Of a stretch of DNA of 64,000 bases, positions 33,731-44,742 are shown piece after piece. Position numbers and translations under genes: made by a program. Within the stretch, counting starts at the first letter, position 1. Every line of letters starts with the position of its first letter. The DNA comes from Lepas anatifera (Eukaryota; Arthropoda; Thecostraca; Lepadidae), in the NCBI GenBank assembly GCA_034440635.1, contig JAOTON010002092.1, forward strand, positions 124,001 to 188,000, given 5' to 3'. The notes beneath the pieces were generated by a model. The model was not told the origin of the DNA, made no database searches, and saw only the letters and a list, made by a program, of their open reading frames with translations.

Positions 33731-34331
33731 GGACGGCGGATTCCATTTTCGGGCGGTTGTACAAGATTTTCGGGAGGGGTCGCCTTCCTTTTCAGGGGAA
33801 GGGGTGCCTCCATCCCCAGGGGCACCTTTGGCTTCCTAGGGGCGCCCACTCGGGGGGGCGCCGACATCATTTCCCTGCGTTGAGTCGGTAAATTGGGTCC
33901 ATTTGCACTCCATGGGATGGTTTTGATGAAAGGGGGCACCATTCATATTTGAAACTGTTTTGATTTCGCACAGAGAGCCCTACATCTTCAGGTAGGCGGT
34001 GTTTAGGTCTGATGTTTTCTTGGCCGGCCGGGGCGCCGCCATAATCCGGGGCGCTTCCCCGGACGAAGCCAAAACCAGGTGTGCAAAAATATACTTTTGC
34101 ACAACCTCATGGTTGTGATGAGCTCTGGGCTCATCACTGCGGCAATGATGCTTTCCTCCCCTGTGCGTTAGGGTGAAATAAAAGGCGTTAGGGCAAAAAA
34201 GGGCATGCACGGGTACAGTGGAGTTGCCATCTTTCTTAATATTTAGAGAACAATAAACGCATTGTTTGGACCACTATCGGTGTTTTTGCTTTGTTTCCAC
34301 GTAGTGATTAAAGGGAATGATGCCATTCCCT
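33731..34331. other. Interior of the hAT-like element, nothing recognised
   Basis: Contains a GC-rich patch with GGGGCGCC and GGGGTGCC motifs (33760-33870) and AAAATATACTTTTGCAC, but no conserved frame or array. Confidence 0.4.
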
Positions 34332-34335
34332 TTAA

Positions 34336-34784
34336 AGGGAATGTGGCACCTTGGTCGAATAATGAAATTTAGTATAATTAGGCGTACTTTTAGCCGAAAA
34401 TCATGGAATCGTCCATTATTTCTCTCACAAATGTACAATAAGCTCAATATTTTGATTTTTAAAATGCTCCTCTAGGGAAACAAATAAATATCTGCCTGTG
34501 GATGATGTCATGATCTGGCAGCCACTATCACATTCAATGGGCTTCAAGGACTTCAATTGGCTGATACTCACCGTGACGTCAGCATATGTCATCACACCAA
34601 CATGGCTGTCAACTGTGGCCTGCTGTTAAGGGTACAAGAGGGGTACATTTCAGGTATTTTGTAGCTTTTTCTCCGGAAAGTTTGAGCTTCAAGACAAATG
34701 ATATAAAGAGTGCCGGGTTTTCCGGCATGCTTTACAACTTGGCTATCTCAGTTAAAATCACGTTATAAAGCTGCCACATTCCCT
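34336..34784. mobile_element. TTAA-flanked short element, family I copy 1
   Basis: TTAA (34332-34335) is followed by AGGGAATGTGGCACCTTGG; the right end is GCTGCCACATTCCCT followed by TTAG (a one-base change from TTAA). The 449-bp interior matches 53414-53854 in reverse orientation, including GTGACGTCAGCATATGTC and GATGATGTCATGATCTGG. No coding capacity. It is inserted in the 6.5-kb hAT-like element. Confidence 0.85.
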
Positions 34785-34876
34785 TTAGGTCCTTTGCTTT
34801 CATTTCAATCTTCATCCACTCTGCAATACTGAAGGTAAAATTTAACCCCACAAAACTGATACACTTCAATCGTGGA

Positions 34877-37353
34877 CAGGGGCGCAGCCAGGGGGCACGT
34901 TCCCCCATCGGTGCCGGAGTGCCCTTTGATGGCTAGGTGGTGTACCCCGTTTGCCCTACGCCGTCGAACCTAGATACAATTAGATCAAATTTAGCGATTA
35001 AAGCTATTGTTGTACAATTTAGTACTTTTTTTGGTCAGCTAGGGCATTCTGTCGCCTTTCCAAGCACCCGCGGAGAGTATGGGTGCGTAATCCGTGACTA
35101 GCTAATGTGTCATCGTCGCCAATAATCGTACCGACGGAGCTATTCTGGTGCCCCTTGAGCTCATCTGGTGCCCACTGAGCTGGTGTTGGCCACTTGAGCT
35201 GATCACGTGCCCTCTAAGCTGATCTGGTGCCCGTTGAGTCAATCTGGTGCCCCTTGAGCAAATAATTATGCCTCTTGAACTTAGCTAATGCTCTCTGAGT
35301 TAGTCTGATGCCTCCGAGCTCGCCTGGTGCCCTATTAGCTGTTTTAGTGCCCCTTGAAGTGATCTGAGCACCCTGAGCTAATCACATGCCTCGCAGAGTT
35401 GATCTACTGTCCCCTGAGCCAATATGGTGCCTCTTGAGCTGATCAGGTGCTCCCTGAGCTGGTTATTGATGTCTCCTAAGATAATCTGGTGCCCCCTGAG
35501 AAAGTCTGGTGCACCCTGAGCTGATCTTGTGTTCTCTGGGCTGATCTATGCCCCTGTTTTGGTCTGGGGACTATGAGCTGATCTGGGCTCCAGAGGTGAT
35601 CAATCTGGTTCCCCCTGAGCAAATATGGTTCCCCCTCAGCTAAACTAATGCCCCCTGAGTCGAACTGGTGCCTCCTGAGCCAACATTTTGTCTCCTGAGC
35701 CCATTGCATGCCCCCTGAGCGCGTCTAGTGCCCCCAGAGCTAGTTTGGTGCCCCCTGAGCAAATCTAGTGCTTTGTAAGCTGATCTGGGCCTCCTGAGTT
35801 GATTAAGTAATTTCCTCAGCAGCTCTGGGACCCTAAACTGAGTTGTGCCCAATGAGGCTGACGAGGGCCCCTGAGCTGGTATGGGGCTCATGGGCTGATT
35901 AAATGCCTCCTGACTTGATCTAGTACCTCCAAGTGGATCTGTGCCCCGAGCTGATCGGGGACCACTGAGCTGATCACTTGCCCTCTCTCTGAGCTGATAT
36001 GGTGCTTCCTGAGCTGATCTAGACCCCTGCTCTGGTCTGGGGGCTAGGAGCTTATCTGGGCCCCCAAACTGATCGATCTGGTGTCCCTGAGCAGGTATAT
36101 TGTCCCTGAGCTAAACTAATGCCCCCTGAGTTGATCTGGTGCCTCATGTGTCATCATTGTGCCTCCTGAGCCCATCTGATGCCCTATGAGCCAGGCTGGT
36201 GCCCCTGAGCTAATAGGGCCATCTGCGGCCCATTGAGGTAGTCGGATGACCCCCATCTTGGGGCCACTGAGCTAGTCTAGCCCCGGGCCAAGCATGAGCT
36301 GCTCTGGGAGGGGGGGCTCTGATCCATACTATGGCCCCCTTAGCTGGTCTTGAATAGACAGAATAAGAACACAAGGCCAACTCCCATCACCTCGGGGGTC
36401 ACGGGGCTTGTCTAATCCCAGGGGGCACAACTGGGGGACTGAGGGGCAGCTGCTCTGGAGGACTCTGATCCACACTAGGGGGCCCCTGAGCTGGTCCTGA
36501 ACAGATGGGGAATAAGGACACAGTGCAAACTCCCCTTGTAAAATGGAGCTAACGAGGAATGAACCGTCATCGCTAAAACGGCTTGTGATGCCTAGGCACC
36601 TCGGGTTAAATAAATTGCTTATTATACTGGTGGATTCTGGGGAGGGGTGATAAAAAGGCATGTGCCCTTGAGCTCAGAGCACAGTCCCTGAACCAGGATT
36701 TCTACTAATTAATTTAAATGAATGAAGAACTAGTTTTTCACAATTTTCAGCCCTGTCACATCATCCCCATCAAAACTACCAGCCTGTTTACTTTTCCTTT
36801 ACTCCAACTGGGATCGATCCTTGAAAATATGGAACTTTTAAACGCGTTAAAAATTATCTCCCTAATTATTTCGGCAACAAAAATTGTATTCGTCCAATGT
36901 CACAATGCCACACCCCTCCCACGGCCCTTGTGGGAGCCGCGGAACTTAATCCGCGTTCAACCAGGGCTCACTCGTCACGACAAAACCAGTGGGCATAACA
37001 AATGAATTTTCGACACCAATATGTCTTATCTTGCACATAGTGACAGATATCACAGGCTCCGCTGATTTCTCTGATGTTAAGTACTTGCATGAGTTGGCTG
37101 TCCTTAAATCTATACAAAAAAGTAGTGTTCTGGCTATTTTCATGAGATTTTGGTGACACTTTTCTTTTTTCTGTTTTTATTTCAGTTTTCCTTCTCCGTC
37201 AATGCTTGATTTCCATTTTTCTAGGATCAAAGGTACCCAAAAGTTGATATTGACTAAGATATAGTAAGTTTTTTAGGTTGTGTGCCCTTCCTCTCCCAGG
37301 GTGCCCTTGAAAGGTGGTGTGCCCCCCATACCAAAGCTCTGGCTGCGCCCCTG
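34877..37353. mobile_element. hAT-like element of 2.5 kb nested inside the larger one
   Basis: The left terminus is CAGGGGCGCAGCCAGGGGG (34877 on); the right end is CTGGCTGCGCCCCTG ending at 37353. Both flanks are ATCGTGGA (34869-34876 and 37354-37361), a perfect 8-bp target duplication. Further inside, GGTGTGCCCC near the right end and GGGGGCACG near the left extend the similarity. The central 1.55 kb is minisatellite T7; the remaining DNA has no transposase. This is one of the clearest intact insertions in the window. Confidence 0.9.
35140..36700. repeat. Minisatellite T7 inside the nested hAT-like element
   Basis: Units of about 21-24 bp near CTGAGCTGATCTGGTGCCCC, related to T3, T4 and T8. 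The first part has the TGGTGCCCCCTGAGC form; the right end contains a longer repeated segment (ACAGATGGGGAATAAG near 36500 and GACAGAATAAGAAC near 36360). Open frames are artefacts of the unit. Confidence 0.85.
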
Positions 37354-37633
37354 ATCGTGGAAAGATTTAAAGCTCAATTTGGATTATTTTAAGACGTGTA
37401 TGCAGTTTTGGGATTGCGCTTAAAAGCAAACACGTTTGGCAAAAGCTGTAGAATACCTGCCCAACATTAAAATAGAATGTTTATTGTGCTATAAAAGGCA
37501 CAAAAAGCGATGAATAACAGTTTTGGTGCAATGAAGGGGTGCCGCCCCCCAAGGCTGCCGCCCCTTTGGGGTACCGCCCCCACCGGCTGAGCACCCCCAA
37601 AGATTTTGAGAAAATTACATCCCTGCCTGAAGT

Positions 37634-38605
37634 AATATTTCTTAACTGGGTAAACTTGTAGACCATGCTTCTATTATCAAAAGTATTGTAGTACGGTCTG
37701 TCATCAGTAAGAAAGCTTAGCTAGGAGTGTGCTACAGGACCAGAGCTCACGCTAAAACGCCTGCCAACATATTTATGAAGACTTTCTTCCCAGGGGAGTA
37801 TGTCCGGCAAGAGTACGCAGTAGACCATTTGGCAAGAGTGCGCATGCTTAAGAGAAAGGACAATTTAATTGTCGCTCGGGACAGAGTTCGTAATTCATAT
37901 TTGGAAAACCAAACGTTGCAACATAGTTCTTGTATATACAAAACGATATAAAATCATACAATCGCCTAGTTTGGCGACAAAAAACTTCGCCACATGGCCT
38001 ATGCACCTAAAGCACAGCGGGGCATCAATGCGTACTCCAGCCTCCTCTCTTGCGTACTCTTACCGACCCACTCCGGCAAGAGTACGCAGGCGACTTTTCA
38101 TTTTTGATGGGCTCGTGGTGAGCTCCTTTCAGAGACCTCGAGTTAAGACATGGACCATACACAGATAATTCTTCAGGCTAAACAGCCACATAAAAATTCC
38201 AGCTCTTAGACTTATAGGAGAAAGCTGAAAGCCTTTAGAAAGTTAAGTGCGTTCTCTTGCACGGACTTCCCTTAATGTCTCCGGAAAGTGTGAGGTCAAG
38301 GTCGTTCAAGGTTAATGACTTATGATTAACAAGAAATATTCCCAATAATGTACAATGTGACTGGCACTGTAGTAGCCTTTGGGCAGAACTGAGGGTTTGA
38401 TCTTGAAAAAAAACTTTGACCTTGACCAGTGACATTGAACTTGAGAGTGAGTTACCAAAACTATGAAGTCATAGCATCGCATACGTTATGCTGAGTAATG
38501 CCATCTGTCCGGAACATCGTGGTCAGTAACCTTGACATGTGACCCTGAACTTTATTTCGGGTGACTCCGACATATAACCCGATATAGATGAAGTTATTTC
38601 TATTA
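37634..38605. other. Unassigned, with repeated CGGCAAGAGTACGCAG motif
   Basis: The 18-mer TCCGGCAAGAGTACGCAG occurs at about 37802 and 38069 in direct orientation, with an inverted TGCGTACTCTT between them near 38050. The rest (38220-38600) is scattered GTCAAGGTC/GACCTTGAC motifs, probably an old AGGTCA-rich transposon. No gene recognised. Confidence 0.45.
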
Positions 38606-38652
38606 CTAAGCTCAGAACGCCTATGGTTTTATAATAGGCGTTCTGAGCTTAG
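38606..38652. repeat. Perfect 19-bp hairpin
   Basis: CTAAGCTCAGAACGCCTAT (38606-38624) and its exact inverted copy ATAGGCGTTCTGAGCTTAG (38634-38652), separated by a 9-base loop (GGTTTTATA). Confidence 0.95.
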
Positions 38653-38779
38653 CTCCTATGTCCACCTCTAAGACATCGAGGAATAATTTAAATTCAGAAC
38701 AATTTTAGGGAAAGGCAAAGCATAATTTAGAGCCTGGTCATCCTTAATCTAGTGGAGTCATTTTAGCCTACTTGTTAGC

Positions 38780-38975
38780 AATATTATATGGCGTTATTAC
38801 GTCACCACTCGATCTACAGTGCAGGCGAAGTGGTGCGACTGCACGACTGTGACGGTCTCAAAATATAAGTCTGCATTTGAAAGCCTGTAAGTAAAACAAT
38901 TGAACCAATTTTTGAAATTCGTTCATCAATCGACGCACTCATGCGTTCTCTCAAATTTGGCCGAGTAACGTATTC
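38780..38975 (-). repeat. Diverged fragment of family D
   Basis: The reverse complement resembles 50640-50850: GGCGTTATTACGTCACCACTC, TTTGAAAGCCTGTAAGT and TCAATCGACGCA correspond to the family D interior (TGACGTCATAACG, CTTATAGGCTTTCAAA, GCGTCGATTAG). Both ends of the element are missing. Confidence 0.55.
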
Positions 38976-38984
38976 TGGCGGCAA

Positions 38985-39240
38985 ACAGTTCTCCGCATAG
39001 GCGTCGGAAAAGGGGGGCCAGAAGGGGCCTGCCCCCTACCCCACTTTTTGGCCAAAAATTTCTTGATTTCAGTCAAAATGGGAGAAAATCTGAAATTTTC
39101 ATAACCAGTCGCTGCGGAAGGCAACGAGGAGCCCAAATGTGAACAGTTTTTGGTCCTATCGTGGAAAGTTTTTTTGTCAGCATCAGGTTGAAGTTTGACT
39201 GCCCCCCCCACTTTTTCCGGTGGCGATGCTTATGGTTCTC
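38985..39240 (-). repeat. Dispersed repeat H, copy 1
   Basis: About 250 bp matching 58085-58300 in inverted orientation. Landmarks are CACTTTTTGGCC, CGCTGCGGAAGGCAACGAGG, CAGCATCAGGTTGAAGTTTG and CACTTTTTCCGGTGGCGATGC. Both ends have C-rich or G-rich runs next to CACTTTTT, resembling short inverted termini. Confidence 0.7.
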
Positions 39241-39289
39241 CGGGCACCTTGGAAAATAGGTGATGGCACTTTAAGACCCCTGAACTTCG

Positions 39290-42200
39290 CGTGTTAAGGT
39301 GTTAAGGTCTCCGAGCGGTGTAAGGACCACTGAGCTAGTGTGGGCCCCTGAGCTGATTTGGCGCTCCTTGAGGTGATTCAGGGCTTTTTAGCTTGACTGG
39401 GCCTCTGAATTGCCGTAGAGCCCTCGCGTTGGTGTTGCACCCCTCCCCCTCCTTTAGTAGTTTTGGGATCCTGTGAAGTCCTAGTCCTCGGTCCCTGAAA
39501 TAGACTAAGGCCTGCGACTGGTTCGGACCTCCCGGGATGGTGTGGGCCATTGAGCTGGTCTGGCCCTTGAGCTGGTCTGGGCCCTTTACATGGTCGGGTC
39601 CCCTGCAGTGATCTTGAGAGTCCTGGGCTAAACTGGACCCCCAAGAGTTGGGGCATGAGGCCCTGAGCTCATCGTGGGCCGTTTATCTGGTCTGTGGCCC
39701 CTGAACTTTTATGGGGCCTGCCAGCTGGGCTTCGGACCCCTGAGCTGGTCTGCACCCCTGAGTTGAATTTGTGCCTCTTGAGATCAGATTTTCGCAGGGG
39801 TCCTGGGGCTGTTCAGGGGCCCGCTTATCTTGAGACACATGGGCTGATATGGACCCGTGAGTCGACCCTAGGACCCCTGAGCTCTTTGGGTATTTTATAT
39901 TGTCCTCCCTCCTGAATTGATAAAATGATATGGGACCTCCTTCAGATGTTTTTGGGACTCCTGAGATGTTCTGGAACCCCTGAGATATTCTGGAACTCCT
40001 GTGTTGGTTTTATGCCTACTGAGATGGAGCTTCACTAGGGGCCCCTGAGCTGTTCTAGGAGCTCTTGAGAAACTCTTGCAAAGGAGGTTCTAGACTTGAA
40101 CTTGAGGCCCCTCGGTATCGTCCTCTGAGTTTTTCTGACCTCCCTGAGCGGCTTTGGGGTCCCTGAACAGACCGGGGCCCCCTGAGTTGGTGGGTTCTCT
40201 GACGTGATATTGTGTCCCCTCAGCTGATCTGGGGCCCCTTTAGATAACCAGGCCCCCACACTGATCTTGAAATCCATGTGTTGGTACTGGAGCGCCCTGT
40301 GCTTGTCGGGACCCGTTAACCCGCGCCCCACCGGGGGTCCGGCGCCACCTTCGCCCCACCGGGGGGCCATCGATGGCCCCCCTCTAACTCCGAAAATATG
40401 GGCGTTAGCGCAAATCTGCAAAGTGCAATAGAAAGCTCGCGTAAATTCAGTAAGAAATTACTTCACATGTTTTAGTGCTCAGGTCAATGGTTTGACCTCC
40501 AGAGGTCAAATTAGGTCAAGATCGGCTATTTTCACTCAAATATGCAATGATTAAGCAAACTGGGCATAACTCTTATGTCATTAGAGCTATTGGGGCCTGG
40601 TAAAGTACATTTGATAGCAAATTGCCAGTACTTTTTCCGCTATGTGGAACGTAAAGACCTCCTGCCAGTGGTTTGACCTCCAGAGGTCACCTCGTGACCT
40701 AATATGACCTGAGGTCACGAAAGGTCAAAAAGTGACCTTGCCGTATATCAAATGAAAGCCAGTGACAAGACAAACACGGTGGTGTTTGTTTCACCGCTCT
40801 AGCTTAATTAGGTCAAAAGTTATTGCCAAAATACTGTTTTTGACCTCTGGTGACCTTGGATGACCTTGGAAAAGTCAAAGGGCAAATATGACCCCTGGGA
40901 TCCGTGAACGGGTGTCCAAAAACGTTGTTCTAAGCAGTCCGAGTATTTGCAATCATTTTTGTGGCTTTTATATCATGAAACAACTTTTCCCTATGCTTTT
41001 CCAATGGGAGAGGTCGCCTCGTGACCTGACCTCAGGGCACGAAATCTAAAAATCCCGGATATACACCTTGTAGACCCTGGAGGGGTTATGAAGTGTAGGA
41101 AGTTTCAAATCGATCGACTTTGAAATGTAGCTCTTACAGAGCTCTAAAGGTGAAGTGAGGTGACCTTGGTTGACCTCGTCTGGTGACCTGACCTTGGGTG
41201 ACCCGGGGTAAAAAATTTCAAGGATGATGGGAAAATGATGCAGTGAGAGGTAGAGCCCTCAACCGCGGTGCTGCGCCTCGTCGTTTTTCTGCTGTCCCGG
41301 AAAAACCTTAGGGGGGCCATCGATGCCCCCGTGGGGCGAGGGTTAACTGGTATTACAGGTTTCTAACTGGTTAACTGGTCTTGGGACTCCTGAGTTGGTT
41401 GTGAGCTGCCGGAGAGGGAGTTTTGCAGGTAGCCCCTGGACTGTTCTGGGGGTCGTGAGAGGATATTGCACATGAGCTTACAGGCTCGGCCTTAGACCCC
41501 GAGCGGGTTCAGGGGTCATGAACTGGTCTAGGGCCCGTGAAATGATTTATTTAAGAGGTCCCTGGCTTGGTCATAAGGCCCCTATCTGGATTGATGTCCC
41601 TTGAGCTGGTAATGGCCCCCTGAGCTGGTATTGGGCTCTTTAAATGGGTATGGGTCTTTTAGCTTGTCCGTACCCTATTAAGCTGATTTAGGTCCCTTGA
41701 AATCGTCGGGGCCCAACTGGTCTGGCCCCTGAGTTTTTGTGGGCCTGCTGAGCCGTTTAGGGCCCTCACAGCGGTCTGACCCCCTGAACTGATTTGAGGC
41801 CCTTTCAGATGGTCAGGGTCCCCTCGGTGATCTTGGAACACTGGCGCTTTTTGAGCCGTCAGGGGCCCTTTATCTGGTCTGGAACCTCTTTACTGGTATG
41901 GCCCCTCTCGGCTACTCTTGGGTTCCCTGAGTTGGATTTGGGCCTCCTGAGAGGGAGTTTTACAAGGGGTCCCTGGGCTGATCTGGTACTCTGAGAGAGG
42001 AGCTTAATGACTTCGTCGTGGGGCACAACTTAGTTTCGGGTCACCTTAGCTGGTAAGGGCCCCTGAGAGGAGATACATAAGAGGTTTTTGACTCGGTCCT
42101 ATTTCCACTAACTGGATTAGTGTCCCTTGAGCTTGCAAGTGCCCATGGGTTGGTATCCGGTCCGTTATCGTTGTGCTTATTTGGAGCTTCGTGAGTTGGT

Positions 42201-42760
42201 CGAGGCACCGAGCTGGTCTGGCCCTCTTATTTTGTATGGGCCTTCTGAGCTGTGTGTGTTGGCATGGGCCTCCTGAATTGACACTGGACGTCTGGAGAGA
42301 GTTTCGCAAAATGTCTCTGGGATGTTCTGGGTCTTTGGGAGGGTATTGCACAAGACTTAACTGGAGTAATATTGTGGCTCAAGCTGGTTTGGGGCTCCTG
42401 AGCTAAAAAGGGCCACTGAGGTAGAATGTCAAGGGAAGTCCTGAGCTAGTCTAGGGCCTCTGAGAGGAATTATGTTAGAGGTTCGTGACTTGGTCGGAGG
42501 GCGCCTAATTGGATTGGTGTCCACTGAAGTGGCATTGGGCGTGTTTAACTAGTATGGATCCAATTAGTTTGTCTGGGCATATTATGCTGATCTCGGCCCC
42601 CTGAGCTTTTTCGAGCCCTTAGCTCGTCTGGCACCCAGGGTTGGTGCTGGAACCATTTAGCTGGCCTGGGGCCTACTGAAAAATATTTTGCAGAAGGTTT
42701 CTGACTTGATCTCGGGATCCCTGAGCCAGTGAAGGCCCCTGAGAGACAAAATTGGGCGTC
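39290..42760. repeat. Minisatellite T8, split by element C3
   Basis: Degenerate ~22-bp units around CCCCTGAGCTGGTCTGGG (39290-40315 and 41347-42760), interrupted by the complete family C element at 40320-41342. Longer unit clusters recur, such as GAGTTGGATTTGGGCCTCC followed by GAGAGGGAGTTTTGCA. Related to T3, T4 and T7. Confidence 0.85.
40320..41342 (+). mobile_element. Full-length TTAA-flanked element, family C copy 3
   Basis: 1023 bp between TTAA at 40316-40319 and 41343-41346. The left terminus is CCCGCGCCCCACCGGGGG and the right CCCCCGTGGGGCGAGGG, an inverted pair of about 18 bp with two mismatches. A second pair of GGCCATCGATG motifs lies just inside each end. The interior has many TGACCT/AGGTCA hexamers, for instance GTCACCTCGTGACC and GAGGTCACG, and no frame shared with other copies. 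It interrupts minisatellite units cleanly and serves as the reference copy for C1, C2 and the 17.5-18.0 kb fragment. Confidence 0.9.
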
Positions 42761-43154
42761 TGTATCCACAGTCATGTACCTATCGGAAAGAAATCGTGAT
42801 TGTAATTGGTGTGTTTGCAGAAGACCCGCTCTTTGTTATTCGCTCTGGTTTCAGTACTCGGGACAATGTTATGGGATCCTGTGTGAAAAGTGGTGGGAGG
42901 AGAGGGGGAAAAACCTACTCCGTCATCTCCCACTCTCAAATGTGGGGGGACGCGTCTTCCCGCCCCTCCCCCCCAGCGGTGGGACCCATAATTCTATACC
43001 TACACGAAAAAGTATCAGGAAAGTGGTTTAATGATAGCTATTCGATTTTTAATACATTCAAGGAACAAATTTTCGTGGCATAACTACTTTTTATACAGTT
43101 TGCTTTGATGTATGGTGCAGTTTTCTGTCTGGGAATTTTAGGGGCAAAACCATC

Positions 43155-43201
<47 letters not shown>

Positions 43202-44359
43202 AAGCTTAGGCAATGGGCTAATTTTACGAAAACAGCATACTAGACCTAGAAATTGCCATACTGTAGCATGCCTCATAATTTGTTGGTGATTTATTTATAT
43301 CATCAAAATATTCATATTGTAGTAATCGTTTTGGGCTATAATGATGTGCCAACTGCTGGGAATTCTCAGAAGGGGGAATACGCTAGACTTGAGCATTGAA
43401 ATGTATTTTGATTTCACACGCTAATGTTGCGTACCGCTAACACGTTTTCATCGAGGAATAGATTATAAGCGCACGGTACGGCATAATCTCTGTCCTTTCA
43501 AATACCGAGTCAACGGCAGAGGTTTCGACCCGACTCTCATTTTGAGCTTCCGGAGAACATCTGATTAAATGCTCGAAGTGTGTTGAAATGCGCATGCCGG
43601 CTTCACTTCCCGAGGAAGTCATGATCCGGCTCGTGTAAAAATCCTACTATCCTAAGGTTTCATGTGGTATTTATAGGCATTTCCCGAATTTAAGTGTCTT
43701 CTTTTTCTTACAAAAAAACTCCCACTCATGCGGCCCCGACCGGACCGGGACCCCACCTGGTTTGAAAAGAGATCTCCACCCCTGTTATAATTAATGTTTT
43801 TTTAAACATTTTCAAAATGTACAAATCCTCTCTTGATAAACGGATAGCTTGTTATTTTTGGCTGTGATATTGCGCTTCTAATGGTCACTAGTCATGGCGC
43901 CTATAATGCATACTGTGTTTCTTAAGGAGAACAACGACCATAGATGGTTTACTAGTTTTACGTAGCTTGAAAACGGCTCAACTGATAATTTCGATAGTTG
44001 GGCCCTATCTTGTGGTGCCTATATAGAGAGAATGCCCTATATTTCACACACCATTCAAACAAGACAATACAAGATGACAGACCGACGGACGCCGATCGAG
44101 GCACAATAAATCCGTTTATCCGACAGAATCGTTAATGATGGAGACTATCTAGGCCCGTGCACAGCAGGAGAGGGTCGCTTTCAACGCACAAAATCCCAAC
44201 CTTCTGAGGGCGACCCCTGTACCGCCCAAAAGAAGCGTAAGCAGGTAGTCGAGTCGAAGCAGGTGACCGGGAAAGAAGAGAAGACCGGGAAAGACCACGT
44301 TTTACATTCGGCAGGGGCCAAGGACGCACCGAAGGTGACTAGGTAGTAAATGTTTACTT
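42761..44359. other. Unassigned sequence with one GA microsatellite
   Basis: No conserved frame recognised; plus-strand frames at 42729-43083 overlap each other out of phase. It contains a GA microsatellite at 43158-43196. Confidence 0.45.
43158..43196. repeat. GA dinucleotide microsatellite
   Basis: About 19 consecutive GA units. The minus-strand frame over it reads as a Ser-Leu repeat and is not a gene. Confidence 0.95.
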
Positions 44360-44742
44360 CAGTGGTGGATCCAGCCGGTCGGTTTGGGAGGGTCAAAAAG
44401 TCGAAAAGCAAAAAAAAAAAAACGCCACGCACTGAAAAACTGCGCTACAATATGACTGCCGCAGACTTGGCTATTTGAGCAAAAAGCAAAAAAAAAAAAC
44501 GTTACAGGCTGAAAGATATGGGCTCAAGATACTTTTTCCTATCCAAGGCCACATATTTACACTGAACTTAACTGGTCGTGTTTGAAGTTGAGTTAAAGCA
44601 ACAAAATCTTGCTTATAAACTAAAAATGAGTCGGGGGAAAAAGGAGGTCGACCGCTTGGGGGGGCAAAACATAGTTTTGTCTCGAGCTTTTCCGTTTGGG
44701 GGAGACGAATGCCTTTTTGCCCCCCTTGGATCCGCCACTTTG
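44360..44742. mobile_element. Candidate short hAT-like element
   Basis: The left end CAGTGGTGGATCCAGCC (44360 on) and the right end CTTGGATCCGCCACTT (about 44727-44742) form an inverted pair of the CAGTGG type common in hAT-like short elements. The interior has two copies of GCAAAAAAAAAAAACG. No clear 8-bp duplication, so the boundaries are tentative. Confidence 0.5.

Larger units (their letters stand above)
31101..37625. mobile_element. hAT-like element of 6.5 kb with perfect 8-bp target duplication
   Basis: The left terminus is CAGGGGTGTAATTTTCT (31101-31117); the right terminus is its inverted copy, AGAAAATTACATCCCTG, ending at 37625, with one mismatch in 17. Both sides are flanked by CCTGAAGT (31093-31100 and 37626-37633). 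An 8-bp duplication and CAG-type terminus are typical of the hAT superfamily. Internally it holds GAGCACCCCC motifs near both ends, the T6 minisatellite, a TTAA element (34336-34784) and a second hAT-like element (34877-37353). No transposase frame is visible, so it is non-autonomous. Confidence 0.85.
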
